Shown: positions 7,302-16,363, counted from the first letter of the stretch. The stretch: 64,000 bases of DNA from Bin87 sp965221295 (GCA_965221295.1 OZ244879.1:496001-560000), one strand, 5' to 3'. Notes: generated by a model not told the origin, from the sequence alone. Translations and numbers: made by a program.

Positions 7302-9458
7302 ATGTTTCAGCTCCGCCCTTACCAGCAAGCCCTCCTCCAACAGGTGCAAGACGCCCTGGCTGCCGAACCCCATGGCCGCCTGATGCTCCAACTGCCCACC
7401 GGTGGCGGCAAGACGGTCATCGCCGGCGCGCTGCTGGCCGACTGGTTGCAAGACGGACGCAAGGCCGTATGGCTCACCCACCGCAAGGAACTGGCCGAGC
7501 AGACCCGCCGGATGCTCACTGACGCCGGCGTCTCGGCGATAACCGACGTGTACTGGACGCCGGGAGAGGCCGCCCCCGCCATGGCCAACGGCGTCGTTAT
7601 CCTGATGGCGCAGACTGTGGGCCAGCGCGCTCGCCGTGAAATCTGGAACTGCTACGAGCCCAACGACCTGCTGGTGATTGACGAAGCCCACCACGCCACC
7701 GCGCCAGGCTGGGAGCGCGCCATGCGCCGATGGCCCGGCCCCGTCGTCGGCATGACCGCCACGCCCTGGCGGTTATCGGAAAAGGAAGGCTTCGACCATA
7801 TCTTTGACCACCTGATTTGCGGCCCGCAAACCGCCGAATTGCAGGCTTTGGACCCGCCAGCCCTGTGCGAGGCCCAGGTGATCGTCCCGCCGCAACAGCA
7901 GCGCATCGCCGGCGGCGCGGTCGCCCGCACCGGGGACTACACCGAGGCCGGCATAATCCAGGCCAACCGCGACCGCCCCGACATCATGACCGCCGGCGCC
8001 CTGGACTTTTGGCAGCAACACGCGGCCTTGCCCGGCAACAATCACCGGAAGACCATCGCCTACGCCGTGTCCGTGGAACACGCCCACAACCTGGCGGCCG
8101 TGTTCAACGACGCCGGCTTCCCGTCGGCCGTCATTCTGGGCAACACCAAACCGGAGGAACGGGATACCGCTATCGCCCGTTTCAGGGATGGCGACATCAA
8201 AGTCCTGGTCAACGTGATGGTCGCCACCGAAGGCTTCGACCTTCCCGACGCCTCGTGCGTCATCATCGCCCGGCCCACCATGAGCATGGCCCTGTACCTG
8301 CAAATGGTGGGCCGGGGCCTGCGCCCCAAAGAAGACGGCGGCGACTGCCTCATCCTGGACCTGGCCGCCAACGTCGTAACCCATGGCCTGCCGGAGGATC
8401 CCCGCGAATGGTCGCTGGAACCGCGCGGCGCCAACCGGGAAGGCGGCGAGGCTCCCGTCGTGGTCTGCCCCAAGTGCGGGACGGTACCGGCAGCCTCAAG
8501 CCACAACTGTCCGGGTTGCGGCCATGCCTTCGGCAAGAACTGCGACCGTTGCGGACGGTGGCGTTCGCATCGCCGCTGGGAATACGAAACCCACTGCGGC
8601 GACAGACACCAACACGTTTGCGACCTTTGCCACGTCGACGCCCACATCCAGGCCCACCTGCCCATCGCCCCGCCGCTGGACGCGCTGGTTGGTCAATACC
8701 TCCCGGAGGACGAAATGGCGTTCCCCACCGATTTCGAGATTGATGACGACCTCGCAAACCGCCTGTCCGCCCTGTTCCGGGAGCTGCTGGAAGCGGAGCG
8801 TCAGAGCGTCGCCGGCGCCGACGACGCGCGGCGTGAGGAACTCGGTCGTCGAATTAAGGAGCGGGAGGCCGTCCTCAACGATAACGCCAAGCTAATGGCG
8901 TTGTTTAAAGAACATGTCGTGGCTTTGCCAGAATCGGAACAACCGCGGGACCCGATTGAGAAGGGTCTTAAGATTGCTGAATTCGTGGGGTCTCTTCGGT
9001 CAGAGTTGACCGATTGGCAAAACGAACTGACCGAGTTGGAACAACGTGCCGTGGACAAGCAGGCGATCTTCGGCAGCGCCAACAATAAAGCCATGCACCT
9101 GCTGAGGCGTGAAGCTCAGGCCGCCAGTTTGTTGCCTGCCAGCGTTGGTGCTGTGAGTAGCCAAACCGCCCGATTGAGCTCCGCGTCGGTTGAACCTAAC
9201 GCTGTCGACCGCAATACCACGGAAACGAGGGGAACTGTGAAAGAATCGGCAATATTTTGGCTGTGCCATGTGGCTACAGTGTGCGATGGCAAGTCGGTCG
9301 GTTTGACGAACGACGAAGTCCTGGAAAGGGTACGGGCAGAACATCCATCCGCTAAAACTACTCTGAAAGGCATTGCATACTACGCTACAAAGATCAGAAA
9401 CGGAGAAAGGGGCTACGAAGGTGAATTGCCACAAATTAGGCCGCGAGCCTCTCGGTAG
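7302..9458 (+). CDS. Superfamily 2 DEAH helicase with zinc-ribbon cluster and helical tail
   Basis: This is a 718-residue protein. Residues 1-360 form a two-lobe SF2 helicase with Walker A LPTGGGKT (31-38), DEAH (127-130), TATP (152-155) and motif VI QMVGRGLRP (334-342). Residues 389-443 hold CxxC pairs (389/392, 403/406, 414/417, 440/443 plus C432), probably two or more zinc ribbons. The last 250 residues are charged and helical (RREELGRRIKEREAVL), ending in a small globular region. It resembles helicases of repair and anti-phage loci. It directly follows the Uma2-like nuclease gene, suggesting a nuclease-helicase pair; a defence role is inference. Confidence 0.88.
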   Translation: MFQLRPYQQALLQQVQDALAAEPHGRLMLQLPTGGGKTVIAGALLADWLQDGRKAVWLTHRKELAEQTRRMLTDAGVSAITDVYWTPGEAAPAMANGVVILMAQTVGQRARREIWNCYEPNDLLVIDEAHHATAPGWERAMRRWPGPVVGMTATPWRLSEKEGFDHIFDHLICGPQTAELQALDPPALCEAQVIVPPQQQRIAGGAVARTGDYTEAGIIQANRDRPDIMTAGALDFWQQHAALPGNNHRKTIAYAVSVEHAHNLAAVFNDAGFPSAVILGNTKPEERDTAIARFRDGDIKVLVNVMVATEGFDLPDASCVIIARPTMSMALYLQMVGRGLRPKEDGGDCLILDLAANVVTHGLPEDPREWSLEPRGANREGGEAPVVVCPKCGTVPAASSHNCPGCGHAFGKNCDRCGRWRSHRRWEYETHCGDRHQHVCDLCHVDAHIQAHLPIAPPLDALVGQYLPEDEMAFPTDFEIDDDLANRLSALFRELLEAERQSVAGADDARREELGRRIKEREAVLNDNAKLMALFKEHVVALPESEQPRDPIEKGLKIAEFVGSLRSELTDWQNELTELEQRAVDKQAIFGSANNKAMHLLRREAQAASLLPASVGAVSSQTARLSSASVEPNAVDRNTTETRGTVKESAIFWLCHVATVCDGKSVGLTNDEVLERVRAEHPSAKTTLKGIAYYATKIRNGERGYEGELPQIRPRASR

Positions 9459-9487
9459 CCAAATGACTACTAATTTTTTATCCCGTC

Positions 9488-9706
9488 ATGCTCAAGACCG
9501 AAAAGGCCTATTACGCGAACGGCTCGCTGGCGCCATTGCAGTCGGTTGACCTCACGGAAGGCGCCGAATATACGATGGCATTCCGAACTCAGCCTCAGCA
9601 ATCCGACGAAGGAAAACCCCGTAGGCAGGAACCCCTCCCTAGCTGGAGCTCGGCGTTGAGCGCCTGTGTGGTCAGTCAGCCCCAGGTACGGGCGCCGTTG
9701 GAGTGA
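9488..9706 (+). CDS. Small protein with DUF104/AF2212-like N-terminus (possible antitoxin remnant)
   Basis: This 72-residue frame begins with AYYANGSLAPLQSVDLTEGAEYTMAF. That resembles the short DUF104/AF2212 antitoxin pattern (YxxGxLxPLxxxxLxEGxxxx). The remaining 35 residues look non-descript. No PIN-domain toxin follows, and the 3' end overlaps the converging small gene on the minus strand. No good ribosome site is visible, so it may be decayed. Confidence 0.35.
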   Translation: MLKTEKAYYANGSLAPLQSVDLTEGAEYTMAFRTQPQQSDEGKPRRQEPLPSWSSALSACVVSQPQVRAPLE

Positions 9707-9929
9707 GCATCGCGGCTATTTCGCGCCGGACGTAGTCGGGGTTCCCTGCAATATCAAAGTATTCGGCGGCCTGCATCAGGGCGCGATCAATCAATTGCTC
9801 GCCGGTGTACTCCAAGTCGTCGGCATCGTATGCCCGACCGTCCAAGTTGCGATAAATCTGTTCCAGCATAGTAGCGCTCATTGTCTCGTCTTGCGCCAGC
9901 TGGCTGCGCACAAATGCCGTGTAGTCCAT
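9672..9929 (-). CDS. Small acidic protein paired with RelE-like gene (antitoxin candidate)
   Basis: The predicted 85-residue acidic protein starts MDYTAFVRSQLAQDETMS. The ATG at 9929 has a GGCAGGAAT site upstream, while a longer frame extending to 10178 merely shadows the neighbouring gene. I do not recognise the family. It lies 61 bp downstream of a RelE/ParE-like small gene on the same strand, so an antitoxin role is possible by position only. Confidence 0.5.
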   Translation of the reverse strand: MDYTAFVRSQLAQDETMSATMLEQIYRNLDGRAYDADDLEYTGEQLIDRALMQAAEYFDIAGNPDYVRREIAAMLTPTAPVPGAD

Positions 9930-9990
9930 GCCAATTCCTGCCTCGCCCGGTTCCGTCAATGATTGTGTCTGTAGAAGTTGCCTGATGCTC

Positions 9991-10263
9991 TCAGCGCTCT
10001 GTCCTGTAACCCCCCTGGCCTTTCTTGACAACGTCCAACAGATGCAGGTTCTCGACGTGTCGGCAGAAGTTGACGCGAAAGCCTCCGACGTAAAGTTCGT
10101 GCGGGGTAGGCATACCGGGTCCCACCGGAACCACGCGACGAACGCCACCTCGTCCGGTCCAAGTCCGTAGCTTGCCATCCACCGCGTTCACGAGGCGTCT
10201 CTTCGTCTCTGGGTCTAGATCGTCATAATGGCGCGAATACGCTGACTCAACTATAATTTCCAT
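9991..10263 (-). CDS. RelE/ParE-like small protein (toxin candidate)
   Basis: This roughly 90-residue basic protein runs MEIIVESAYSRHYDDLDPETKRR and ends with the sequence LYVGGFRVNFCRHVENLHLLDVVKK. It follows the RelE/ParE order: a beta strand, two helices, then a strand with a conserved Arg (R-V-N-F) and a final LLDVVKK strand. The family call is by pattern. The ATG at 10263 is preferred to a TTG three codons earlier. In relatives the toxin cleaves mRNA or poisons gyrase; which applies here is unknown. Confidence 0.5.
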   Translation of the reverse strand: MEIIVESAYSRHYDDLDPETKRRLVNAVDGKLRTWTGRGGVRRVVPVGPGMPTPHELYVGGFRVNFCRHVENLHLLDVVKKGQGGYRTER

Positions 10264-10362
10264 GCGTACCAAATAACCTATCTAACGCCGTTTCCACAAC
10301 GGTCAACCCATCATACCATCCTGAAGCAAAACCGCAAGGCTGTTTATTTGAGGCCAACAACC

Positions 10363-11997
10363 ATGCCCGATTGGTTTGACAAGCTGACCATTGGCGACCT
10401 GCTCAACCAGGCCGCCGAACGTTATGGACCTCGCGAGGCGCTGATGTACGAAGGTCGGCGCTGGTCCTTCGCCGACTTCCGCGAAGACGTGGATCGCGTA
10501 GCCCGCGCCCTCATCAACCTGGGGATTCAACCGGGCGACAAGGTATCCCTGTGGATGCCCAACCGCGCCGAATGGCTGTTCCTGTTCGGGGCCGTGGCCA
10601 AGATCGGGGCCATTCTGGTGCCCATCAATACCCGCTTTCGCACCGGCGACATGGAATACCTGGTCAATCACTCGGATTCCGCCGCGTTGATCCTCATGGA
10701 CCAATCCGGCCCGGTCAAATTCCTGGACATGCTCAGGGAAGTCGCCCCCGAAGTCGATTCCGGCGACGCCGCCAACCTGCGTCCGTCCGCCTTCCCGGCA
10801 TTGCGCAACGTAATCGTGTTGGGCCATGATATGCCCGCCGGCGTCATTGGATGGGACGCCATGTTGGCCGGCGCCGACGAAGTTCCCGCCTCGGAACTCG
10901 CCCAGCGCGAGGCCGCCGTCAGCCCCGACGACACCTTCCTACTGATGTACACCTCGGGCACCACCGGCTTCCCCAAGGGCGTGATGCACTGCCACAATCC
11001 CATTCGCACGATGATCGACGCGGCGAACCGCATGGGCATGTCATCCCGGGACGTTATCCTGATGTACCTGCCCCTGTTCCACTGTTTCGGCCTGTATGAA
11101 GGACCGCTGATGTCGTGGGTCACGGGCGCTCGCGTCGTCCTCACCACCATGTTCGACGCCACCGAAACACTGCGTTTGATCCAGTCCGAACGCGCTACCG
11201 TGATGAATGGATTCGACGCCCACTTCTACGATTTGTGCCATCACCCGGACGTGGACCAAACCGACCGCAGCAGCTTGCGCGCCATCCTGCTGGCCGTCGG
11301 CATGGCCAGCAGCGAACCCGTGGCCCGCCTGGCGCAGGAGAAGTTCTGTCCCACGCTCTCCGCGTGGGGAATGACCGAGGTCGGTGTGGGCGCCACCCGC
11401 ACCTTCCTGGACGCCCCCACGGATGACCGCTGCGTGGAAAGCGGACACCCACTTCCTGGTTACGAATTCAAGGTGATCGACCCCGATACCGGCGAAACGT
11501 TGCCACCGTCCACCATGGGCGAGCTTTGCGTGCGCGGGTACGCCGTGATGCAGGGGTACTACAAGCGCCCCGAAGCCACCGCCGAGGCCATCGACGGCGC
11601 CGGCTGGTTTCATACCGGAGACGTGGCCACCGTGCGCGATGATGGCAGCGTCCGCTTCCTGGGTCGATACAAGGATATGCTCAAGGTGGGCGGCGAAAAC
11701 GTTGACCCAACGGAGGTTGAGGCGTTTTTGCTGCAGCATCCGGCCATCAGCAAAGCGCAGGTCATCGGCGTGCCTGATCTCAGGCTGTCCGAAGTCGCCT
11801 GCGCCTGCGTGGTCGTGGAACCAGGCCAGGCCATCACCGAGTCCGATCTGGACACCTTCTGCCGGGGCAAGATGGCCAGTTTCAAAATACCGCGCCACCT
11901 GTTGGCGCTGGACGAATACCCCATGACCTCCAGCGGCAAGGTGCAGAAATACTTGCTACGCCAGATGGCCGCCGAGCGGCTCGGTTTGACGGTATAG
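10363..11997 (+). CDS. AMP-dependent acyl-CoA synthetase/ligase
   Basis: This 544-residue ANL-superfamily enzyme activates a carboxylate with ATP to an acyl-AMP and then an acyl-CoA. Its visible motifs are the P-loop YTSGTTGFPKGVMHCH, AWGMTEVG (A5), GWFHTGDVATVRDDGSVRFLGRYKDMLKVGGENVDPTEVE (A7-A8 hinge) and the C-terminal catalytic lysine in MTSSGKVQK. The length and gate region resemble fatty or aromatic acid ligases (FadD/MenE type). It starts at ATG 10363; a TTG at 10348 is less likely. It may feed the acyl-CoA dehydrogenase at 2.8 kb, but the two are not linked. Confidence 0.92.
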   Translation: MPDWFDKLTIGDLLNQAAERYGPREALMYEGRRWSFADFREDVDRVARALINLGIQPGDKVSLWMPNRAEWLFLFGAVAKIGAILVPINTRFRTGDMEYLVNHSDSAALILMDQSGPVKFLDMLREVAPEVDSGDAANLRPSAFPALRNVIVLGHDMPAGVIGWDAMLAGADEVPASELAQREAAVSPDDTFLLMYTSGTTGFPKGVMHCHNPIRTMIDAANRMGMSSRDVILMYLPLFHCFGLYEGPLMSWVTGARVVLTTMFDATETLRLIQSERATVMNGFDAHFYDLCHHPDVDQTDRSSLRAILLAVGMASSEPVARLAQEKFCPTLSAWGMTEVGVGATRTFLDAPTDDRCVESGHPLPGYEFKVIDPDTGETLPPSTMGELCVRGYAVMQGYYKRPEATAEAIDGAGWFHTGDVATVRDDGSVRFLGRYKDMLKVGGENVDPTEVEAFLLQHPAISKAQVIGVPDLRLSEVACACVVVEPGQAITESDLDTFCRGKMASFKIPRHLLALDEYPMTSSGKVQKYLLRQMAAERLGLTV

Positions 11998-12399
11998 CGC
12001 CGGCCAAATTGACGCGGGAGCAACGCATCTGAATGGCTCTCGGCGCTCAGACCGCCGTCGCCTGACCCGGCGCGCCCGACATCACCACGGTGGTTGTTGA
12101 CGCAGTACCGTGATCCTGCCATGGCGGGCGTAACATGCCCACAGTCATTGCGGGCGCAATATTCCGACTGTCATTGCGAGCGCAGCGCGGCAATCTCGTT
12201 GAACACAACCAACGGCCCTTCGGCGCCCGCCGCCCAGCGGCCCTCCGCTCAGGCAACGGGATTGCCGCTCCGCAATGGTTCCCAGCAATGGAGGACAATA
12301 GGGAAGTTTCACGCGCGATTTCAGCCACTCGACTCCAGGCGGGTTCGCTAGAGCCGGCTCTTCACCAGAATTCCATCTTCGTTACAGGAAGGTTGCCGC
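11998..12399. other. Intergenic with a dispersed-element copy
   Basis: No gene is recognised. The interval carries short CATTGCGGGCGC-like fragments from about 12120 and a fuller copy of the dispersed element at 12168-12290. Confidence 0.6.
12168..12290 (+). repeat. Copy of dispersed CTGTCATTGCGAG element
   Basis: The left arm CTGTCATTGCGAGCGCAGCG is followed by GGCAATCTCGTTGAACAC. A weaker inverted right arm around GGGATTGCCGCTCCGCAATGG ends near 12280-12290. The centre is GC-rich, as in the copies at 33.3 and 61.8 kb. Confidence 0.75.
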
Positions 12400-13161
12400 A
12401 TGATGACTCCATACATCGGCGTTACCGGCTTCACCGCGCATGATGAAGTCGCGTCGGTTCTCGCCGAAATGCCGGACACGCCTGGCCGCTTGGTCATGTG
12501 CGGCGTCCTGTTGAGCAACGCGATGCTCTCTGGAGGGCGCAGCGACGCCCCCAATCGCTGCCCGTCTCCCGGCGACATCGCCGAGATCTTCTCTGACGAC
12601 CCGCGTTGCCTCAACCTGGTTCACTATCGCCCGAGAGCCGGGGACGATCTGGCCGAGGCGCTGGGCCGCGCCACCGAGATCGGCGGCCCCAATTGCCACG
12701 GCGTGCAGATCAACGCCACCCGCGGCGTGCCCTGGCCCGACTTGGCGTCGCTGGCGGAATACCGCGATCGGTGGCAAGCTCGGCGCATCGTGCTGCAGGT
12801 TGGCCGCGAGGCCATGGCGTCAACAGGTGGCGACCCCATCGGCGTGGCTCAACGCTGCGCGCCGTACGCCGGCATCGTCACCGACGCGCTGGTGGACGCC
12901 TCGGAGGGCCTGGGCCGGCCATTGGACGCCGCCCGCTCCGCCGAGTATCTGTCGGCGATCCAAGACGCCGCGCCCGATATGGGTTTGGTGGTCGCCGGCG
13001 GCCTGCACGCCGGAAACATCGACGAGCTGCTGTCGCCTCTGCTGCCTCGTTGGGTCAACGTGAGCGTCGACGCCGAAGGCCGACTGCGGGACAGCGACGA
13101 CCGACTGGATGTCCGCTCCGCTGCGGCCTACTTGAAGGCGGGACTGCGGGCGCTACGATAA
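12400..13161 (+). CDS. TIM-barrel protein resembling phosphoribosylanthranilate isomerase/BtpA-like proteins
   Basis: This 253-residue soluble protein has barrel-like alternation. It contains MTPYIGVTGFTAHDEVASVL near the N-terminus, then HGVQINATRGVPWPDLASLAEY, and near the C-terminus MGLVVAGGLHAGNIDELLSPLLPRWVNVSVDAEGRLRD. The late VVAGGLHxxN loop looks like the phosphate-binding turn of ribulose-phosphate barrels such as TrpF. No other tryptophan genes are near, so a biosynthetic role is not supported. An ACAGGAAGG site precedes tandem ATGs at 12400 and 12403. DUF488 follows on the same strand after 77 bp. Confidence 0.55.
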   Translation: MMTPYIGVTGFTAHDEVASVLAEMPDTPGRLVMCGVLLSNAMLSGGRSDAPNRCPSPGDIAEIFSDDPRCLNLVHYRPRAGDDLAEALGRATEIGGPNCHGVQINATRGVPWPDLASLAEYRDRWQARRIVLQVGREAMASTGGDPIGVAQRCAPYAGIVTDALVDASEGLGRPLDAARSAEYLSAIQDAAPDMGLVVAGGLHAGNIDELLSPLLPRWVNVSVDAEGRLRDSDDRLDVRSAAAYLKAGLRALR

Positions 13162-13238
13162 TCTCCTGCGCCTACCTCACCGGTGACACGGTGGGCATGG
13201 CGTTCGCCGCCCGCCCAGCATGATGTTGAGGCCGCTCC

Positions 13239-13676
13239 GTGAAGCTGTACACCATTGGTTTTACCCGCAAGTCCGCCGCCCGATTCTTTGGGTTGCTGCG
13301 GGATTCGGACGCTCGCCGGGTGATTGACATCCGCCGGCGCAACACCTCGGGTCTGGCTGGCTTCTCCAAGAAAGACGACTTGGCCTGGTTCCTGCGCGAA
13401 TTGTGCGACATGGACTATATCCACCTGCCCCGCCTGGCGCCCTCCGACGCGCTCCTCGACGCCTACCGCCAGAAGCTCGTCACCTGGGACGAGTACGTGC
13501 CGCGATTCGGCCGGTTAACGGAGCAACGCCTCATACCTGCGTCCATCCCGAAGGGTATTTTTGACGGCGGCTGCCTGCTGTGCGCCGAGCCCACGCCCGA
13601 CCGTTGCCACCGCCGGCTGGTGGCGGAGCTCCTGCAACGCCACTGGGGCGACGTTGAGGTCGTGCACCTGGTGTAA
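13239..13676 (+). CDS. DUF488 family protein
   Basis: This 145-residue protein has the DUF488 signature MKLYTIGFTRKSAARFFGLL, VIDIRRRNTSGLAGFSKKDDLAWFL and the late Cys/His motif CLLCAEPTPDRCHRRLVAELL. It starts at GTG 13239. The function of the family is not established; the conserved Arg and Cys/His residues suggest a nucleic-acid or phosphate-handling enzyme. It converges with the TPP enzyme gene. Confidence 0.88.
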   Translation: MKLYTIGFTRKSAARFFGLLRDSDARRVIDIRRRNTSGLAGFSKKDDLAWFLRELCDMDYIHLPRLAPSDALLDAYRQKLVTWDEYVPRFGRLTEQRLIPASIPKGIFDGGCLLCAEPTPDRCHRRLVAELLQRHWGDVEVVHLV

Positions 13677-13787
13677 CGCATCTTGGCAGTCCACCTGGTG
13701 TCTTCCGGCCATCGGCGTTTCGGCCGCAGAAACCCAACGGGACCCTGCGGCGTGAGGGTAGGCAGGCGTTCAGGCAGTTGGGTGGGG

Positions 13788-15458
13788 CTACGGTCCCCAG
13801 GGCGGCGCGGCGGCAATGTCGCCGTCGCTGACGATTTCCACCACCGCGGGACGGTTGGCGCTGACGGCTTGGTCCAAAGCGGAGTTGATCTGGTTCGGAT
13901 CGGTAACGCGGATGCCCAGGGCGCCCATAGACTCTGCGATCTGCGCGAAGTTGGTGTCGGTGAAGCGCCATAGTTCGCCGGAGTTGCCTTCGCGTCCCTG
14001 GTAGGCCGCTTCGTCGCCGCGCCGGTCCTGGTTTAGCCCGCCGTTGTTGTGCACTACGATCACCGCGTTGATGCCGTAGCGCACCGCGGTTTCGAGCTCG
14101 CCGATGTGGTACCACATTCCGCCGTCGCCAGTCCAGCACACCACCGGGCGATCCGGCGCGCCGCACTTTGCGCCCAAAGCGGCCGGCAGGCCCCAACCCA
14201 GTGAACCGGCCGCCCGCAAGTACGACTGGCCGGGGTGATGCAGCTCAACCATGCTGCCGGTCCAGATGCCGGCGTGTCCGGTATCCGCAACCAGCACGGC
14301 GTCGGACGGCAGGAAGTCGGTCAGTTCCTGGCACAGCCGCTCGGGTCTAATGGGAACGGCGTCAGAGTTGAGCGCGTCCTGGTGTTCGTTCCGCCAGTTC
14401 TGCACATGCTCCTGCGCCCGCGACACCCAGCTTGCGTTGCCGCCGGAGGGTTCCAGCACGTCGATGAGTCGTTCCAGCGTGCGCTTGGCGTCGCCCAACA
14501 ACCCGTAGGCTCCTTGGTACGACCGGCCCAGTTCGCTGGCGTCGATGTCAATCTGGATGGTTGGCGTACCCTCGGCGGGTATGCGCCAATCCAGCGTAAC
14601 CTGGCTGCCGGTGTGACTGCCGATGAACAGGACCAGGTCGGCCTCGGAAACCACGCGATTGGCGGACCAACGCGAATAACTGCCCACCACGCCCACGGAA
14701 AGCGGGTGATTCTCTGGGATGCAGCCCTTGGCGTTGAGCGCTGTCGCCACCGGTATGTTCAGCATTTCGGCCAAACGCGTCACCTCGGCCTGAGCGCCCG
14801 AGGCCGTAACGCCGCCGCCGGCCACGATGACGGGACGCTCGGCCTGCGACAGGATGCGGGCGGCTTCGCGGACTCGCTCCGGTTCCGGTTCGGGACGGAA
14901 CGCCGGCCGTTGGATGAACGGCTCCTCCGCGATCACGTCGATGTCCAATTCACCGTCGGTGATCACGTCGCCAGAGATGCCGGAGAAGTCCAGGTGCGCC
15001 GGCAGGGTTTGGCCGGTGGTGACTTCACGAAACGCTTGCCGCAACAGGTGTGGGAGTTGGCCCACCGTCTCCACTTCCACGCTGTACTTGGTTACCGAAG
15101 CGAAGGGGCGTGAATGCTCGATCTCCTGGTACGAGTTGCGGTGCCGGTGCATGGGCGGCCGGTGACCGGTGATGGCGATTACCGGTGAAACGCCGAGGTA
15201 GGCGTCCTGCAGGCCGGCCGCCAGATTGGCGGCGCCGACAGACTGAGCGAAGCACAGACCGGGCTTGCCGGTCACTCGCGCATAGGCGTCGGCCATGTAC
15301 GCGGCGGATTTCTCGCCGTGGGAGATGATGCGCTTGATGCCGACATCCTCCATCTCAACGAGAGCGCGGCGAATGATGGCGGGGACAAAGAAGACATGGG
15401 TTACGCCATATTCACGCAGGGTTTCCGCCAAGAACCGGGCGCCGGTCATTCTGGGCAT
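13788..15458 (-). CDS. Thiamine pyrophosphate-dependent enzyme, acetolactate-synthase-like
   Basis: The product has 556 residues in the classic three-domain order. The PYR domain carries the catalytic Glu (SHGEKSAAYMADAYAR, E49), followed by a central domain with IVAGGGVTASGA. The PP domain carries the TPP/Mg motif CWTGDGGMWYHIGELETA ending HNN. This fits benzoylformate decarboxylase, acetolactate synthase or oxalyl-CoA decarboxylase-like enzymes acting on 2-keto acids. No small regulatory ALS subunit or branched-chain genes are adjacent, so a catabolic role is more likely than amino-acid synthesis. AGGAGG lies shortly before the ATG at 15458. Confidence 0.9.
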   Translation of the reverse strand: MPRMTGARFLAETLREYGVTHVFFVPAIIRRALVEMEDVGIKRIISHGEKSAAYMADAYARVTGKPGLCFAQSVGAANLAAGLQDAYLGVSPVIAITGHRPPMHRHRNSYQEIEHSRPFASVTKYSVEVETVGQLPHLLRQAFREVTTGQTLPAHLDFSGISGDVITDGELDIDVIAEEPFIQRPAFRPEPEPERVREAARILSQAERPVIVAGGGVTASGAQAEVTRLAEMLNIPVATALNAKGCIPENHPLSVGVVGSYSRWSANRVVSEADLVLFIGSHTGSQVTLDWRIPAEGTPTIQIDIDASELGRSYQGAYGLLGDAKRTLERLIDVLEPSGGNASWVSRAQEHVQNWRNEHQDALNSDAVPIRPERLCQELTDFLPSDAVLVADTGHAGIWTGSMVELHHPGQSYLRAAGSLGWGLPAALGAKCGAPDRPVVCWTGDGGMWYHIGELETAVRYGINAVIVVHNNGGLNQDRRGDEAAYQGREGNSGELWRFTDTNFAQIAESMGALGIRVTDPNQINSALDQAVSANRPAVVEIVSDGDIAAAPPWGP

Positions 15459-15521
15459 GGGGTTGCCTCCTGTTCAAGTTGGTTTGCGATCCTCTGGATT
15501 CGCAACCCGCGGTCGTCTGGG

Positions 15522-15623
15522 TGAGGATCCCGTCCGATGAGGGTTCCGTTCACTGATGAGCTCGCTTACTGAGGATATCGCTTACTGAGGATCCCGCTCA
15601 ACGGGTGTTCCGTTCAATGAGGG
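15522..15623. repeat. Short degenerate repeats in the TPP-CMD gap
   Basis: Imperfect iterations of GAGGATCCCGTCC, GAGGGTTCCGTTCACTGA, CGCTTACTGAGGAT (twice) and GTTCCGTTCAATGA occur in about 100 bp. The units are irregular, so only a low-complexity stretch is claimed. Confidence 0.45.
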
Positions 15624-15690
15624 GTCTGCGAAGGCATTGGGGTCGCCGAGGACGGCGGAGCGAGGGCGTTGGGAGAAGGGCTCCCGGTTT

Positions 15691-16011
15691 CTAGACGCCA
15701 CGCTCCTCGAATACCTCTTTCGCCACTCGAACCGCGTTGGCGGCGACGGGCCAACCGCCGTAGAACGCCATATGGGTGATCACTTCGGATATCTCGTCGC
15801 GGGTCACGCCGTTGTCCAGGGCGCGGCCGATGTGTCCGCGCAACTGGTCGGTGCGATAGAGAGCGGTCAGGGTCGCCACGGTGATCAGGCTACGGTCACG
15901 CTTGGAGAGTTGGGGACGCTCCCAAACGTCTCCGAACAACACGTCGGACGAGAGCTCAGCGAGCTTTGGGGAAACTTCCTGCATCACGGTTCGGGCCGCC
16001 GGCTGCGTCAT
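15691..16011 (-). CDS. Carboxymuconolactone decarboxylase (CMD) family protein
   Basis: The product has 106 residues with the compact CMD helical plan WERPQLSKRDRSLITVATLTALYRTDQLRGHIGRALDNGVTRDEISEVITHMAFYGGWPVAANA. The CxxC of AhpD-type peroxidase partners is absent, so it is of the decarboxylase-like class; the real substrate in such stand-alone copies is usually unknown. AGGAGG precedes the ATG. It lies upstream of the TPP enzyme on the same strand with a 232-bp gap, so co-transcription is possible but unproven. Confidence 0.88.
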   Translation of the reverse strand: MTQPAARTVMQEVSPKLAELSSDVLFGDVWERPQLSKRDRSLITVATLTALYRTDQLRGHIGRALDNGVTRDEISEVITHMAFYGGWPVAANAVRVAKEVFEERGV

Positions 16012-16104
16012 AACGCCTCCTGTAATCTGGCTTTGAGTGTTGGGAACGGGGTATGTGATGGACGGAATGGCGGCACGCGTGATGACGCCGCCACCGCCGC
16101 AGGC

Positions 16105-16110
16105 AGTATA
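16105..16110 (-). promoter_or_regulatory. Candidate -10 (TATACT) for the CMD gene
   Basis: On the minus strand CTATACTGC places a TATACT hexamer about 95 nt before the CMD start. The same CTATACTGC context occurs before the gamma-glutamyltransferase at 24.45 kb. No good -35 is seen. Confidence 0.3.
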
Positions 16111-16280
16111 GTACGGAACCGGCGCGATGGGTAGGGGCCGCGCTCAAGACGGACCGTCGTGCGTTACCCGGAGGGCGCTGTATGTTGAAGAATGTTACGC
16201 CAGCGCCGGGATGGGCGCGGCGTTGGCGCAACGGACGAATCTTGCTGGCGCGGAGATAGACCAGGGACAAACAAGGACAG

Positions 16281-16286
16281 TATAAT
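16281..16286 (+). promoter_or_regulatory. Candidate -10 (TATAAT) for the GHKL ATPase gene
   Basis: A perfect TATAAT lies 78 nt before the ATG at 16364. The hexamer 17 nt upstream (AGACCA) is a poor -35. Confidence 0.4.
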
Positions 16287-16363
16287 CGCCAAAATTACTC
16301 TCTTGATTGCCGTGGCATGTGTCCCGTCGCGCCCTTGTTTGGAATCACTAGCAGAGGTGATTT

